Shown here in pieces: positions 17,320 through 26,071 of a stretch of DNA of 64,000 bases (positions are counted from its first letter, which is position 1; every line of letters starts with the position of its first letter). Position numbers and translations under genes: made by a program. This stretch comes from an uncultured Helicobacter sp. (GTDB lineage Bacteria; Campylobacterota; Campylobacteria; Campylobacterales; Helicobacteraceae): contig CASEHV010000023.1 in NCBI GenBank assembly GCA_949287835.1, forward strand, positions 1-64,000, in the 5' to 3' direction. A model generated the notes under the pieces. It searched no databases. It was not told where the DNA came from and worked only from the letters and a program-made list of their open reading frames with translations.

Positions 17320-18945
17320 TCAGCTAACCCCCTCCTCCAACACCCCCCTAATATCATCTTTATTTATCTCCTCTTTTTGCATTAATAAATCTGCAAGCTT
17401 GGAAATATTATCTTTATTTGATTCTAAAAACTCTCTTTGGGCAACTCGTGCGTCCTCTAGTATTGCTAGAATGTCTCTATTATCACTTATGAGACGTTCT
17501 CCCATGCCATATTCATTACACATAGTCGTTGCAATGTATTTTGCATTTAGAAAGTCTCTTTTAGCAATACTTGATTCCTCTAGTCCATGCAGACCTAGCC
17601 CGATATTGCCACTTAAAAAGATTTTTATCAAAGAAATTAGCTTTGTTTTAGAGTTAAAGCCGCTTAGTCTAAACTCGCCCTCCATGCTAACTAACGCAAT
17701 CTTCTCAAAATCCTCAAGTAGCCAATATCTCGCCAAAGCCTTACTCGCATTATAAAGTGCCATAGTATATCTCTCTTTGTGCGATAGTGTAGGCTGTCGT
17801 CTAATGCCATGTAATACATCATTGCTTGTCGTTATCAAGTCCTGCATACTAATGCTATCCCTGCCATGCCGCATCGCATTCATAGCGCCCTCATTGATTA
17901 GTGAGGCAATGTTTGCCCCGCTAAATCCCACACATAACCTAGCCGCTTCTCCTAAGTCAATATTATGTCTCCTCCCCTTTAGATATACAGATAAAATCTC
18001 TTCTCTCTCGGCTAAATCAGGTAAATCCACATGTATGCGTCTATCAAATCTCCCGCTTCTAAGCAGTGCGGCATCTAGCACCTCTTCTCTATTAGTCGCT
18101 GCGATGACGACTATGCCACTTTGTGCGCTAAAGCCGTCCATTTGCGTTAATAGCTCATTTAGTGTAGATTCCCATTCATGATTGCTACCCTCACCTCGTC
18201 TTTTGCCTATGGTATCTATCTCATCGATAAAGACTATGGCGGGTGCATTTTTACGCGCTTCGTTGAATAAATCTCTAACCCTCTTTGCCCCTATGCCCAC
18301 ATAGAGCTGCACAAAGCTAGAGCCACTTTGATAGAAAAACGGCACATTGCATTCCCCTGCTATTGCTTTGGCTATGAGTGTTTTGCCAACGCCAGGAGGT
18401 CCTATGAGTAGCACACCTTTTGGTGCGTAGATTCCCAAATCCTTATATTTATACGGATTCCTTAGACAATCTATGATTTCTATAAGGCTATCTTTGACAC
18501 TCTTAATACCAGCTACATCGCACAAACGCACATTACTTTGCATAGGTAGTATGGATAGCGACATATCATCTTTTGGACTAGAATCTACCCTAGTCTCTAT
18601 CTTTGAAATCTCTGCCTTTCTTTTATACATAAACAATATTACTATGACAAGCAGGGCTAATATGGCTAGAATCTTATAGAGCCAAGACATCTTTACAGAC
18701 ATGCTAGGAATGTTGCCAATCTCAAGTCCCCCTAGATTCCTAGTATCCATGCGATAGACTTTATCTCCAAAAAATAATGTGTAATCTGGCGCTATCTGTA
18801 TGCTATAAATCTTTTGCTTCTTTAAAATCTCCTGCATACCAGCCCTATCTACTTCTATGTCATAATCTTTTATAGAGATAAAAACTACTGCGATGATAAA
18901 TGCCAACACAGCAAGGATATAATATAAATATTTTTGATAAAACAT
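17320..18945 (-). CDS. FtsH-like membrane AAA+ ATPase lacking the metalloprotease motif
   Basis: Two membrane segments (about 7-25 and 86-106) flank a short periplasmic part, as in FtsH. The AAA module is intact: Walker A GPPGVGKT, pore loop segment [14 protein letters not shown], Walker [12 protein letters not shown], second region of homology with the arginine pair in [13 protein letters not shown]. The domain after it aligns with the FtsH peptidase but the zinc site HEAGH is replaced by YNASKA in [19 protein letters not shown], and the third zinc ligand region is altered too. It should therefore bind ATP and unfold or remodel but not cleave. H. pylori also carries an FtsH paralogue besides the true protease (recalled). 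Start is the ATG at 18945, 33 bases from the divergent hypF-N start. Confidence 0.85.
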   Translation of the reverse strand: MFYQKYLYYILAVLAFIIAVVFISIKDYDIEVDRAGMQEILKKQKIYSIQIAPDYTLFFGDKVYRMDTRNLGGLEIGNIPSMSVKMSWLYKILAILALLVIVILFMYKRKAEISKIETRVDSSPKDDMSLSILPMQSNVRLCDVAGIKSVKDSLIEIIDCLRNPYKYKDLGIYAPKGVLLIGPPGVGKTLIAKAIAGECNVPFFYQSGSSFVQLYVGIGAKRVRDLFNEARKNAPAIVFIDEIDTIGKRRGEGSNHEWESTLNELLTQMDGFSAQSGIVVIAATNREEVLDAALLRSGRFDRRIHVDLPDLAEREEILSVYLKGRRHNIDLGEAARLCVGFSGANIASLINEGAMNAMRHGRDSISMQDLITTSNDVLHGIRRQPTLSHKERYTMALYNASKALARYWLLEDFEKIALVSMEGEFRLSGFNSKTKLISLIKIFLSGNIGLGLHGLEESSIAKRDFLNAKYIATTMCNEYGMGERLISDNRDILAILEDARVAQREFLESNKDNISKLADLLMQKEEINKDDIRGVLEEGVS

Positions 18946-18978
18946 TCTCTATCCATTTTGTAAAGTTTAAGGATAATC

Positions 18979-20217
18979 ATGCGCTTTGAGTATAGCACAC
19001 TAGAGCCTAGCATATTAAGGCATGCGAAATTATATATAAAAGAAAGCAAGACTATAATCATAGAGGTCTTTGGTATCGTGCAAGGCGTTGGATTCCGCCC
19101 TTATATCTATAACCTCGCTACATCATTTAATCTAAAAGGCTTTGTGCGAAATGATAGCTTAAGTGTCAAGATTATGCTAGAAGCCTCTCCTTTAATCACA
19201 AACTTTTTAGAATCTTTAATACAAAATAAAGTAGGCAGAATAGAATCTCTTAGCATTAGCTACACGACTTTAGAGAATGATTATAACGATTTTGTCATAG
19301 AGGATTCTACGATAAGCCCCGGTAGCGCGCTTGGAGTCTCCTTACCGCTTGATTATAAAATCTGTGATAGATGCATAGAGGACTTAGATAATAAACATAG
19401 CAGGTTTTATAACTATGCCTTTGTATCCTGCGTTGATTGCGGTAGTAGATATAGCATTTTAGATTCCCTGCCATATCATAGGGATAATACAAGTATGGCT
19501 CATCTTGCCCTATGTGATGAGTGCAGAGGTGAGTATCTTTTGCCCTCCAACAGACGCTTTCATGCCGAGCAGATTAGCTGCAATAACTGTGCTATTAATT
19601 ATTCTGCCATAACTCTGCCAAGCGGAAAGATAGAAGACAGGGCGCTTTTGTGCATAGCCCAAAGGCTAAGAGAAGGGCAGGTAGTGCTATGGAAGGGTCT
19701 AGGCGGCTTTGCCTATATAGCAGATGCTAAAAATAGCAAGGCGCTAAATGTGCTACGAAAAATAAAAAGGAGACCGCACAAGCCCTTTGTAGTCATGGCA
19801 GATATAGAGAGACTAAAAGATATTGCCCTGCTAGATGAGAGATTATTATCCCTGCTAGATAGTAAGGAGTCTCCGATAATACTAGCTAGAAAATCTAGCC
19901 ATTATGATTTAAGTCATGAAGTTAGCGCTATGGATACTATCGGGGTTATGATTCCATACACCGCTATGCTTGTCATGCTTTTTAGAGTGCTAGGAAGCAA
20001 TTTTGCCCTATGCTATACCTCGGCAAATAGAAAGGGGGATATGATAGCTACTAGCATAAGCGAATTAGACATGGATTTTATACTGCAGCACCAAGATAGC
20101 ATAACAATCCTTGATTACGACAGGGAGATTCTCCACAAGCTAGATGATAGCATTATCTCAGGATTATTTGTCGAAAATGACTTTAGGATTAAGGGATTAA
20201 ATTTTTTGGAGACTTGA
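18979..20217 (+). CDS. hypF: HypF N-terminal half (acylphosphatase, zinc fingers, YrdC-like domain), separately encoded
   Basis: Contains the first three HypF domains. The acylphosphatase core is VFGIVQGVGFRPYIYNLA (about 30-47). Four CxxC pairs follow (CDRC, CVDC, CDECR, CNNC) with the typical spacing of the two HypF zinc fingers. The YrdC/Sua5-like domain, which makes carbamoyl-adenylate, has VLWKGLGGFAYIADA, KRRPHKPFVVM, SPIILA and CYTSANRKGD. It ends at DYDREILHKLDDSIISG followed by 14 more residues, exactly where the Kae1-like domain should begin; that domain is encoded at 6267-7841 on the other strand. AAGGAT precedes the ATG at 18979. The gene diverges from the FtsH-like gene and is followed by mobile-element debris. 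Confidence 0.92.
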   Translation: MRFEYSTLEPSILRHAKLYIKESKTIIIEVFGIVQGVGFRPYIYNLATSFNLKGFVRNDSLSVKIMLEASPLITNFLESLIQNKVGRIESLSISYTTLENDYNDFVIEDSTISPGSALGVSLPLDYKICDRCIEDLDNKHSRFYNYAFVSCVDCGSRYSILDSLPYHRDNTSMAHLALCDECRGEYLLPSNRRFHAEQISCNNCAINYSAITLPSGKIEDRALLCIAQRLREGQVVLWKGLGGFAYIADAKNSKALNVLRKIKRRPHKPFVVMADIERLKDIALLDERLLSLLDSKESPIILARKSSHYDLSHEVSAMDTIGVMIPYTAMLVMLFRVLGSNFALCYTSANRKGDMIATSISELDMDFILQHQDSITILDYDREILHKLDDSIISGLFVENDFRIKGLNFLET

Positions 20218-20297
20218 TTTTTAAAAACTCCTTTAAAAATAGCTTAGGAATGAGATAGCATTCAAACCAACATTTATACAAACTGCACATAATTTAA

Positions 20298-20807
20298 TTT
20301 CTATTTCTGATTCAGCAAAGCGGCGATGAAAGACAGCACGATATTACAACACTTTATGATTACATAAATAAATACGGAAACACGCAAGATTTTAAAAGAC
20401 TAGATAAAGAGGAAATCAAAAATGCACAATCAAGAGAGAGGATTGCAAAAACCAAAGATTTAAGAGATTTAAGCGATGAGGATAAAGATTATTTATATGG
20501 CACAGAGACTTTAGCGGGTAGAGTTTGGGATAAGATAACCAAAAGCGAAGACAAACGTTTAGAAGAATACAAACAGAATCTACAAAGACGACAGATAGAG
20601 GCTAAATTAGTTAATGATTTGGTAAAACTAGCAGATACTAGCAATTACACTTCATTTTTAAATTTATTTTCAGATAAAAACGAAAGCAGAAATGAATTTT
20701 TAAAAGAAGGCACACAAATCGCAAAAAGATACGGCTACGATGCCCTAGCGATTGATAGAAAGACAAACAAAGCGGTTTTAATCAAAGGCAATAAAGTTTA
20801 TAGATAG
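20298..20807 (+). pseudogene. Decayed mobile-element ORF, C-terminal fragment without start
   Basis: An open frame of about 169 codons directly after a TAA at 20295-20297 has no ATG start; the first possible start is a TTG at 20619. Translation is strongly coding-like and charged: DFKRLDKEEIKNAQSRERIAK, then GTETLAGRVWDKITK, and an end AKRYGYDALAIDRKTNKAVL. The final GYDALAID segment resembles ends of large phage or plasmid polyvalent proteins and ADP-ribosyl-like folds (weak, from memory). With the Rep gene at 15.8-17.3 kb it suggests remains of an integrated plasmid on both sides of the hypF N-half. Confidence 0.5.
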
Positions 20808-21122
20808 AAGCGGCTTTTTAGTGTGTTTTTGGTGCTTGAAATTATAAATTTTTTAATTATTGTTTTATTAACTCGCCAAAATTTTTATATTCTAAGATTA
20901 TCTATTCCTTTACATCGCAATAAAGATTCTAAGCTAAATGCGTAAATAGATTCTGCAGGCATGTTTTTATTAAATATGCGTGTCAGCGAGACATTAATTG
21001 CAAAGTTAAAAATAAAAATATTTTTTAATTCATACAAATTCTACCAAACCTTCTTGATACACTGGATTTTTTATATAATCAAAATGAACTAAACATAAAA
21101 CAATTCGATAATTCTTTCTTGT
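20808..21122. other. 315-base AT-rich gap, nothing recognised
   Basis: Between the fragment and the Maf gene stop, both ends pointing into it. It holds only AT-rich sequence with AGATTCTA words. A short GC-rich start (GAAGCGGCTTTTT) just after 20807 could be a weak terminator. Confidence 0.4.
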
Positions 21123-23153
21123 CTACCCCTCACCCTCGTTTTTATTTTCTTTGGCTTTTTCTCTATCTTTTTTACTCTCATATTTTTCGCCACTTAGGTA
21201 TTCTAGTGCTTTTCTTACAACTGTTACAACGGTATCAATGCCACCTGCTAGGCTAAATAGCCAATATCTATGGCAGTATAGCCATTCTAACTCTTTGCCC
21301 TTTTTCTCATCTTCGTTATTGATAGGTTTCACTAATAGCTGGGCTATGTCTAACTCTTGATGAAAGATATATGACTGTAGGGCATCTGTGAAATAGTCAT
21401 GAAAAACTCGTGAGTTGAAAATATCCTTAATGTCATCTATATCATCGATTAGCTTTTTCATCGTGTCAAAGTTGAATTTCTCTAATTCATTATTGCGATT
21501 TAGCTCTTCTATTTCTTTTAGAAATTCTATTAACTCCAAAAAGACTTTCTCTACCCTCTCTTGCTGCTCCTCGCCATAATCTATCCATTCCTTACATATC
21601 TCTATGGCACGTTTTAGATTCTTTTCTGATGTGGCTTTGCTAGGCTCTTTTAGCTTTATTTGCTTTTTTTTAACACGAGGGATTAGCTTTACTGCCTCGC
21701 TAAATGGCATCTCCTTTGTCCCCTTAATCCTAGCCCCGCCCTCTGTGGCATTGATAATCTCGATTTTATAAGGCGTATTTGCAATATCTTTTTCATAGAA
21801 ATTCAAAAACAATCGCCACACCTCTGTGGTCTCCACGACACCCCCGCCGCCATATTTCTCTACAAAGATTTTATTCTCCTTTGGCTTTATCTCATTTTCC
21901 CCATAGACTGCACCCTTTGAGTGTGAAGTGCCATCTTCTCCAAAGGCTAAATCCTGCCCTATGATAATGCAACGTTTAAACTGAGAGTGTACCACTAGCT
22001 CATAAGCCATGTTTGCCGCACTCATGCCGATTCCAAGATAGCCGTATTCTGCGAAATTAAATAATGTGGTATAGCCAAAGGGGCGAAAGCTAAACTGCCG
22101 TATGCCATCTGTGATAGCATGTATCGTATCCTCATGCACGATGGAGGTTAAGGCAAAGATTACGTCTTTTTGCGACTCCTTTGGTGTGTCGGTATAGAAT
22201 CTAGCACTCTCCTTTACCCTCTCAAGAGAGAATACGACATCAGGCTTTATGCCATGCTTGTATAAAATAGGGAAACTTGCATCAATGCAGAATAATGTAG
22301 CATAAGGTGCAATCTCTTTTAGGGTATCTAGCTGCTTGTAAAGGCTAGGTCCGGTGGCTATGATTATAGCAGTATCCCTGCCTTTTAATTTGCTGTGTAG
22401 CTCTAGCAGCGTGGGAGAGTAAAGGGAGTATTTCATATTTTCTATATGGTGCTTAATGCCAATTATTGCATCACGTGTATCATTGCCGACACTTACGACA
22501 TTATGCTCTATGGAGGCTATGAAATCCTTATTTATCCTAATAATCTCTTCGCTATATTTCTCATAATAGCTATTTGGCATAAGCAAATCATAGACTTTTG
22601 AATAAATCTTTGAGAATTTATCCATGTCAAAAAGTGAGTTTATCATTTGTGCGTTACACATGCTTGAGTGCAGAATGATTACTCTATTATTAAAAATCTC
22701 TTCGCTAAAGTCAATTAGATTTAGCACGATGTATATAATCTCTAGCTCTGGCTCTATGATGACTATTCGCTTTAGAATCTCACTGCCTAGCATCATGGAG
22801 TATAAAATGCCATTGCCTAGCCCATAGAAGTATAAATATGGGTAGTAGCGGTAGATTTCATATTGCTTTAGTGCGGCTAGATTCTCTTGCAGTGGGTCGC
22901 TTGTGTAAAGGGGGGTATTTGTCTGCGTATCTATAATATTAAAATTAGCACTATCATTGCCCATGAAGACTTCATATTTGCTATTTGTCTCAACGCCTAG
23001 TAGATTATAGAAAAGTAGCGGGTCTCGATAACTTAGGGCGTGAAGATTGCGTTGGTAGATAGAGTTTTGGTCGATTTGTGCCTGTGCTTTTATGTTGCTA
23101 GAATCAAATAATGGAGAGGATTGCGTATCTAAATTCTGTTTGTCCTTTGACAT
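21123..23153 (-). CDS. Motility-associated factor (Maf) glycosyltransferase family protein, DUF115
   Basis: The central domain starts GRDTAIIIATGPSLYKQLDTL, continues IDASFPILYKHGIKPDVVFSLER and contains IIGQDLAFGEDGTSHSKGA, the characteristic DUF115/MptE-like core of Maf proteins. In Campylobacter and Helicobacter these add pseudaminic or legionaminic acid to flagellins. The 676 residues fit the Maf size. It ends in a Lys/Glu-rich charged tail. TATAAT lies about 50 bases upstream in a TATACTATAATTCC context, and AAAAGG six bases before the ATG at 23153 supports the start. No flagellin or sugar-biosynthesis gene adjoins it, so the substrate is inferred from family. Confidence 0.88.
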   Translation of the reverse strand: MSKDKQNLDTQSSPLFDSSNIKAQAQIDQNSIYQRNLHALSYRDPLLFYNLLGVETNSKYEVFMGNDSANFNIIDTQTNTPLYTSDPLQENLAALKQYEIYRYYPYLYFYGLGNGILYSMMLGSEILKRIVIIEPELEIIYIVLNLIDFSEEIFNNRVIILHSSMCNAQMINSLFDMDKFSKIYSKVYDLLMPNSYYEKYSEEIIRINKDFIASIEHNVVSVGNDTRDAIIGIKHHIENMKYSLYSPTLLELHSKLKGRDTAIIIATGPSLYKQLDTLKEIAPYATLFCIDASFPILYKHGIKPDVVFSLERVKESARFYTDTPKESQKDVIFALTSIVHEDTIHAITDGIRQFSFRPFGYTTLFNFAEYGYLGIGMSAANMAYELVVHSQFKRCIIIGQDLAFGEDGTSHSKGAVYGENEIKPKENKIFVEKYGGGGVVETTEVWRLFLNFYEKDIANTPYKIEIINATEGGARIKGTKEMPFSEAVKLIPRVKKKQIKLKEPSKATSEKNLKRAIEICKEWIDYGEEQQERVEKVFLELIEFLKEIEELNRNNELEKFNFDTMKKLIDDIDDIKDIFNSRVFHDYFTDALQSYIFHQELDIAQLLVKPINNEDEKKGKELEWLYCHRYWLFSLAGGIDTVVTVVRKALEYLSGEKYESKKDREKAKENKNEGEG

Positions 23154-23300
23154 GACATGCCTTTTGAAATTTGTATGGGGAATTATAGTATATTTTTATC
23201 CAAAGCTAAAGAGAGGGCAAAATTCTAAATTTCATTACTATATGGAATCTGCTTATAGATAATTAGCATTATATTGATTGATTGAGTTAATTAATTGCTA

Positions 23301-23306
23301 TATAAT
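23301..23306 (+). promoter_or_regulatory. Probable -10 box of the emrB-emrA-omf operon
   Basis: TATAAT in a GCTATATAATACAAC context about 90 bases upstream of the first ATG. A clear -35 box is not seen, which is usual for the housekeeping promoter of Campylobacterota. Confidence 0.5.
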
Positions 23307-23397
23307 ACAACCTAAAGGCACTAAGTATTATGGAATCTAGTGCTACAACTCACAAATAATAAGTTTTTTGAAATAGTTAATTACACAAGGCAATATT

Positions 23398-25026
23398 ATG
23401 AATCTAAAATTCGATGCCAATCTAAAGCCGCATGAGTTACCTACATTATGGGGGAGTCCTGCGGTGCCAGATTTGCCTATGAGGGTTAGGCTAGTTTATG
23501 CACTAGGATTTATCATAGCCCTCATTGCTGCTAGTTTGCAAAATAACCTCATCATCGCATATATACAATACCTAGAGGGCGATTATGGCATGAGTAGGAC
23601 GGAGGGCGGCGTCATTACTGCTGCCTATTATATGGGAAATGTCTGGATGACTATTATGCTTTTTAAACTAAGACAGCATTTTGGGCTAAAAATCTTTTTT
23701 GCCATTATCTTTAGCGGTCTTGTATCCTCGCAGTTGTTGGAGTTGTTTTATAAAGATTTCTATGTCGTGCTATTTGCTAGATTTATTAATGGTGTGGTAG
23801 GTAGCGGACTTGCAATTCGTGCGATATTTTGCGCCCTTGAGATGCTAGGGGCATCTAAGAGACATTTGATGTTTCCAGCAAGTATTGGTATGCTACAAAT
23901 TGGCTCGGCACTCTCGCGCTACATTGTCGCATATTTTAGTATCAATGACACGCCGCATTTAATGATTTGCTTTGAGCTTGGAATCTCGCTTTTAGCACTA
24001 TCTACATTTCTGCTAATAGAGCTTCCGCCATCGCGTTATGGAAAGTCGATTTATTGGGAGGATTCCTGCATTATCTTTTATGCCATTGCTACTGCGATTT
24101 GCTGTCTTATCTTTAGCATAGGTAATATTGTGTGGTGGAATCATGACTATATTCCATATTCGCTTTGCGTGGCACTTGTGTGTTTTGGAATCTTTTTCTG
24201 CTGTGAGTTTTTGCGTAAAAATCCCTTCTTGCTTGTTAATTTCCTAAAAAACTTGCAGTTAATAGAATTAGCCTTTGCCGCGGCATTTGTGCGAATGTGT
24301 TTAGCTGAGCAAACCACGGGTGCTACATTGTTATTTAAAGATGTGCTAGGATTTAGCGACTATCAGTTAATGTCATATTATGGTGTACTAACGCTAGGGG
24401 CATTATGTGGTGGAATCGCATGTCTTTGTGTGTTTCAATACCCCCGCTCACATGGCATGATTTTATTTGCCTCCATTCTCATTCCGCTAGGTAGCTTTTT
24501 GAATGTAAGATTATCTAGCCAAATAATGCCAGAAGATTTATATCTAGGGCAGTTTCTCATAGCCTTTGCAAGTGTGTATATCATAGGACCTTTAATGGTA
24601 AATGGAATCGTGCTAGGACTTGCAAGAGGAGTGCATTTTATTATGACTTTTGCAGCGATTTTTATCTTCTCACAGGCGGTGTTTGGATTATTAGGCTCTG
24701 CTATCATTGGATATTTTATTAGGATTCAAACCTCTCAGCATGCACAAGATTTAATCAACCATACCCCAGATGTTTATAATCCAGATAGCCATTTCTATGA
24801 TGAGGTGATGAAACAAGCGGGGGTATTAGCATATAGTGATTTATTTTTATATATAGGTGTGATTGGCTCTGCTATCTCTATTTTCTTGGCATTACGCTAT
24901 ATTTATTTTAAAATAAAACGTAAAAATCCAATAGGCAGGGAGCTAAAGATTCTAAAAACTAGAAGCATGAATGCTATGGCAAAAACTCAAAGATTAGAAA
25001 AAGGAGAAAATAATGCAACAAACTAA
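23398..25026 (+). CDS. EmrB/DHA2-type MFS multidrug exporter
   Basis: A 542-residue inner-membrane protein with about 12-14 hydrophobic helices, first near 33-53 (LVYALGFIIALIAASLQNNL). AARFINGVVGSGLAIRAIF-like segment at LFARFINGVVGSGLAIR resembles the MFS motif A/C region. Operon order with an EmrA-like adaptor (overlap 14 bases) and a NodT-type outer-membrane factor (overlap 4 bases) identifies a complete tripartite efflux pump. It probably exports lipophilic drugs or bile-type compounds by proton antiport; the substrate is not readable from sequence. AAGG precedes the ATG at 23398. Confidence 0.85.
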   Translation: MNLKFDANLKPHELPTLWGSPAVPDLPMRVRLVYALGFIIALIAASLQNNLIIAYIQYLEGDYGMSRTEGGVITAAYYMGNVWMTIMLFKLRQHFGLKIFFAIIFSGLVSSQLLELFYKDFYVVLFARFINGVVGSGLAIRAIFCALEMLGASKRHLMFPASIGMLQIGSALSRYIVAYFSINDTPHLMICFELGISLLALSTFLLIELPPSRYGKSIYWEDSCIIFYAIATAICCLIFSIGNIVWWNHDYIPYSLCVALVCFGIFFCCEFLRKNPFLLVNFLKNLQLIELAFAAAFVRMCLAEQTTGATLLFKDVLGFSDYQLMSYYGVLTLGALCGGIACLCVFQYPRSHGMILFASILIPLGSFLNVRLSSQIMPEDLYLGQFLIAFASVYIIGPLMVNGIVLGLARGVHFIMTFAAIFIFSQAVFGLLGSAIIGYFIRIQTSQHAQDLINHTPDVYNPDSHFYDEVMKQAGVLAYSDLFLYIGVIGSAISIFLALRYIYFKIKRKNPIGRELKILKTRSMNAMAKTQRLEKGENNATN

Positions 25027-26071
25027 ATATTCATGGCTACCAAAGGCGCCAAAACTCATCGTGATTATCCCTACAAGTATTATCGTCATCATCGGAATCT
25101 TGCTAATTTTATACGCCTGGCAGTTACCGCCATTTTTCCTAAATGTAGTCGCTACAAATGATGCTTTTATACAATCTAAGACGACATTACTATCCCCGCA
25201 GGTTAGCGGGTATGTCACAGATATATATGTCAAAGACTTTGAGGTAGTAAAAAAGGGGCAGCCCATATTGCAAATCGATAAGAGAATCTTTACACAAAAG
25301 GTAAATGAGGCAGAGGCAAATTTGGCTAGTGCAAAAAGCAATTTAGATGCCTATGATAAAAATTATCAGCTAAGAGAGGCAGACATAGCAGAGAAAAAGG
25401 CACAGATAGAATCTATCAAGGCAAAGCTCTATAATGCACAAAAGGAAAATGATAGGGTCTCTAGCCTTGTAGCAAAAGGCTCACTTAGCAAACGAGACTA
25501 TGATAATGCACACTCATCGCTTTTAAGTATTAGCGCTAATCTCAAACAGGCAATGGCAAATTATCAAAAATCCCTTCAAGAGCTAGAGGCATATAAAACT
25601 AGCAAGGAGATTTTAGAGGCGGGGGTAAAAAAGGCGGAGGCTAGTTTAGAGATGGCAATGATTGATTTGGATAATTCACTTATAAAATCTCCCATAGATG
25701 GTAAGCTAGGCGAGGTGGGAGCAAGGCTGGGGCAGTTTGTAGGGCAGGGGACTTCGCTTGTGTATGTGATTCCAGACATTAAATGGGTGATTGCAAATAT
25801 CAAAGAGACAAAGATGAATAGGGTGGCAATAGGACAAGATGTTAGCTTTAGTGTAGATGCTATGGGCGGCAAGGTTTTTAGGGGAAAGGTAGAGGAGATT
25901 GCCCCTGGCACGGGTAGCGAATTTAGCCAAATAAAAGTGAATAATGCTACAGGGAATTTCATCAAAGTCATACAAAGAGTGCCTGTAAAGATTGCTATTA
26001 CAGATGATGATAGCAGAGTGGCAGATTTACGTGCGGGTATGAGTGTAGTCGTAGAGGTGCATGTGAAATGA
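25013..26071 (+). CDS. EmrA/HlyD-family membrane fusion protein
   Basis: Periplasmic adaptor joining the MFS pump to the outer-membrane factor. One N-terminal membrane anchor (about 14-38), then a biotinyl-lipoyl half motif VSGYVTDIYVKDFEVVKKGQPILQID, a long alpha-helical hairpin (about 95-205), and the second half SPIDGKLGEVGARLGQFVGQG, followed by a beta-barrel. The order matches EmrA. AAGGAG lies just before the ATG at 25013; the start lies inside the emrB end, indicating translational coupling. Length 352 is typical. Confidence 0.93.
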   Translation: MQQTKYSWLPKAPKLIVIIPTSIIVIIGILLILYAWQLPPFFLNVVATNDAFIQSKTTLLSPQVSGYVTDIYVKDFEVVKKGQPILQIDKRIFTQKVNEAEANLASAKSNLDAYDKNYQLREADIAEKKAQIESIKAKLYNAQKENDRVSSLVAKGSLSKRDYDNAHSSLLSISANLKQAMANYQKSLQELEAYKTSKEILEAGVKKAEASLEMAMIDLDNSLIKSPIDGKLGEVGARLGQFVGQGTSLVYVIPDIKWVIANIKETKMNRVAIGQDVSFSVDAMGGKVFRGKVEEIAPGTGSEFSQIKVNNATGNFIKVIQRVPVKIAITDDDSRVADLRAGMSVVVEVHVK

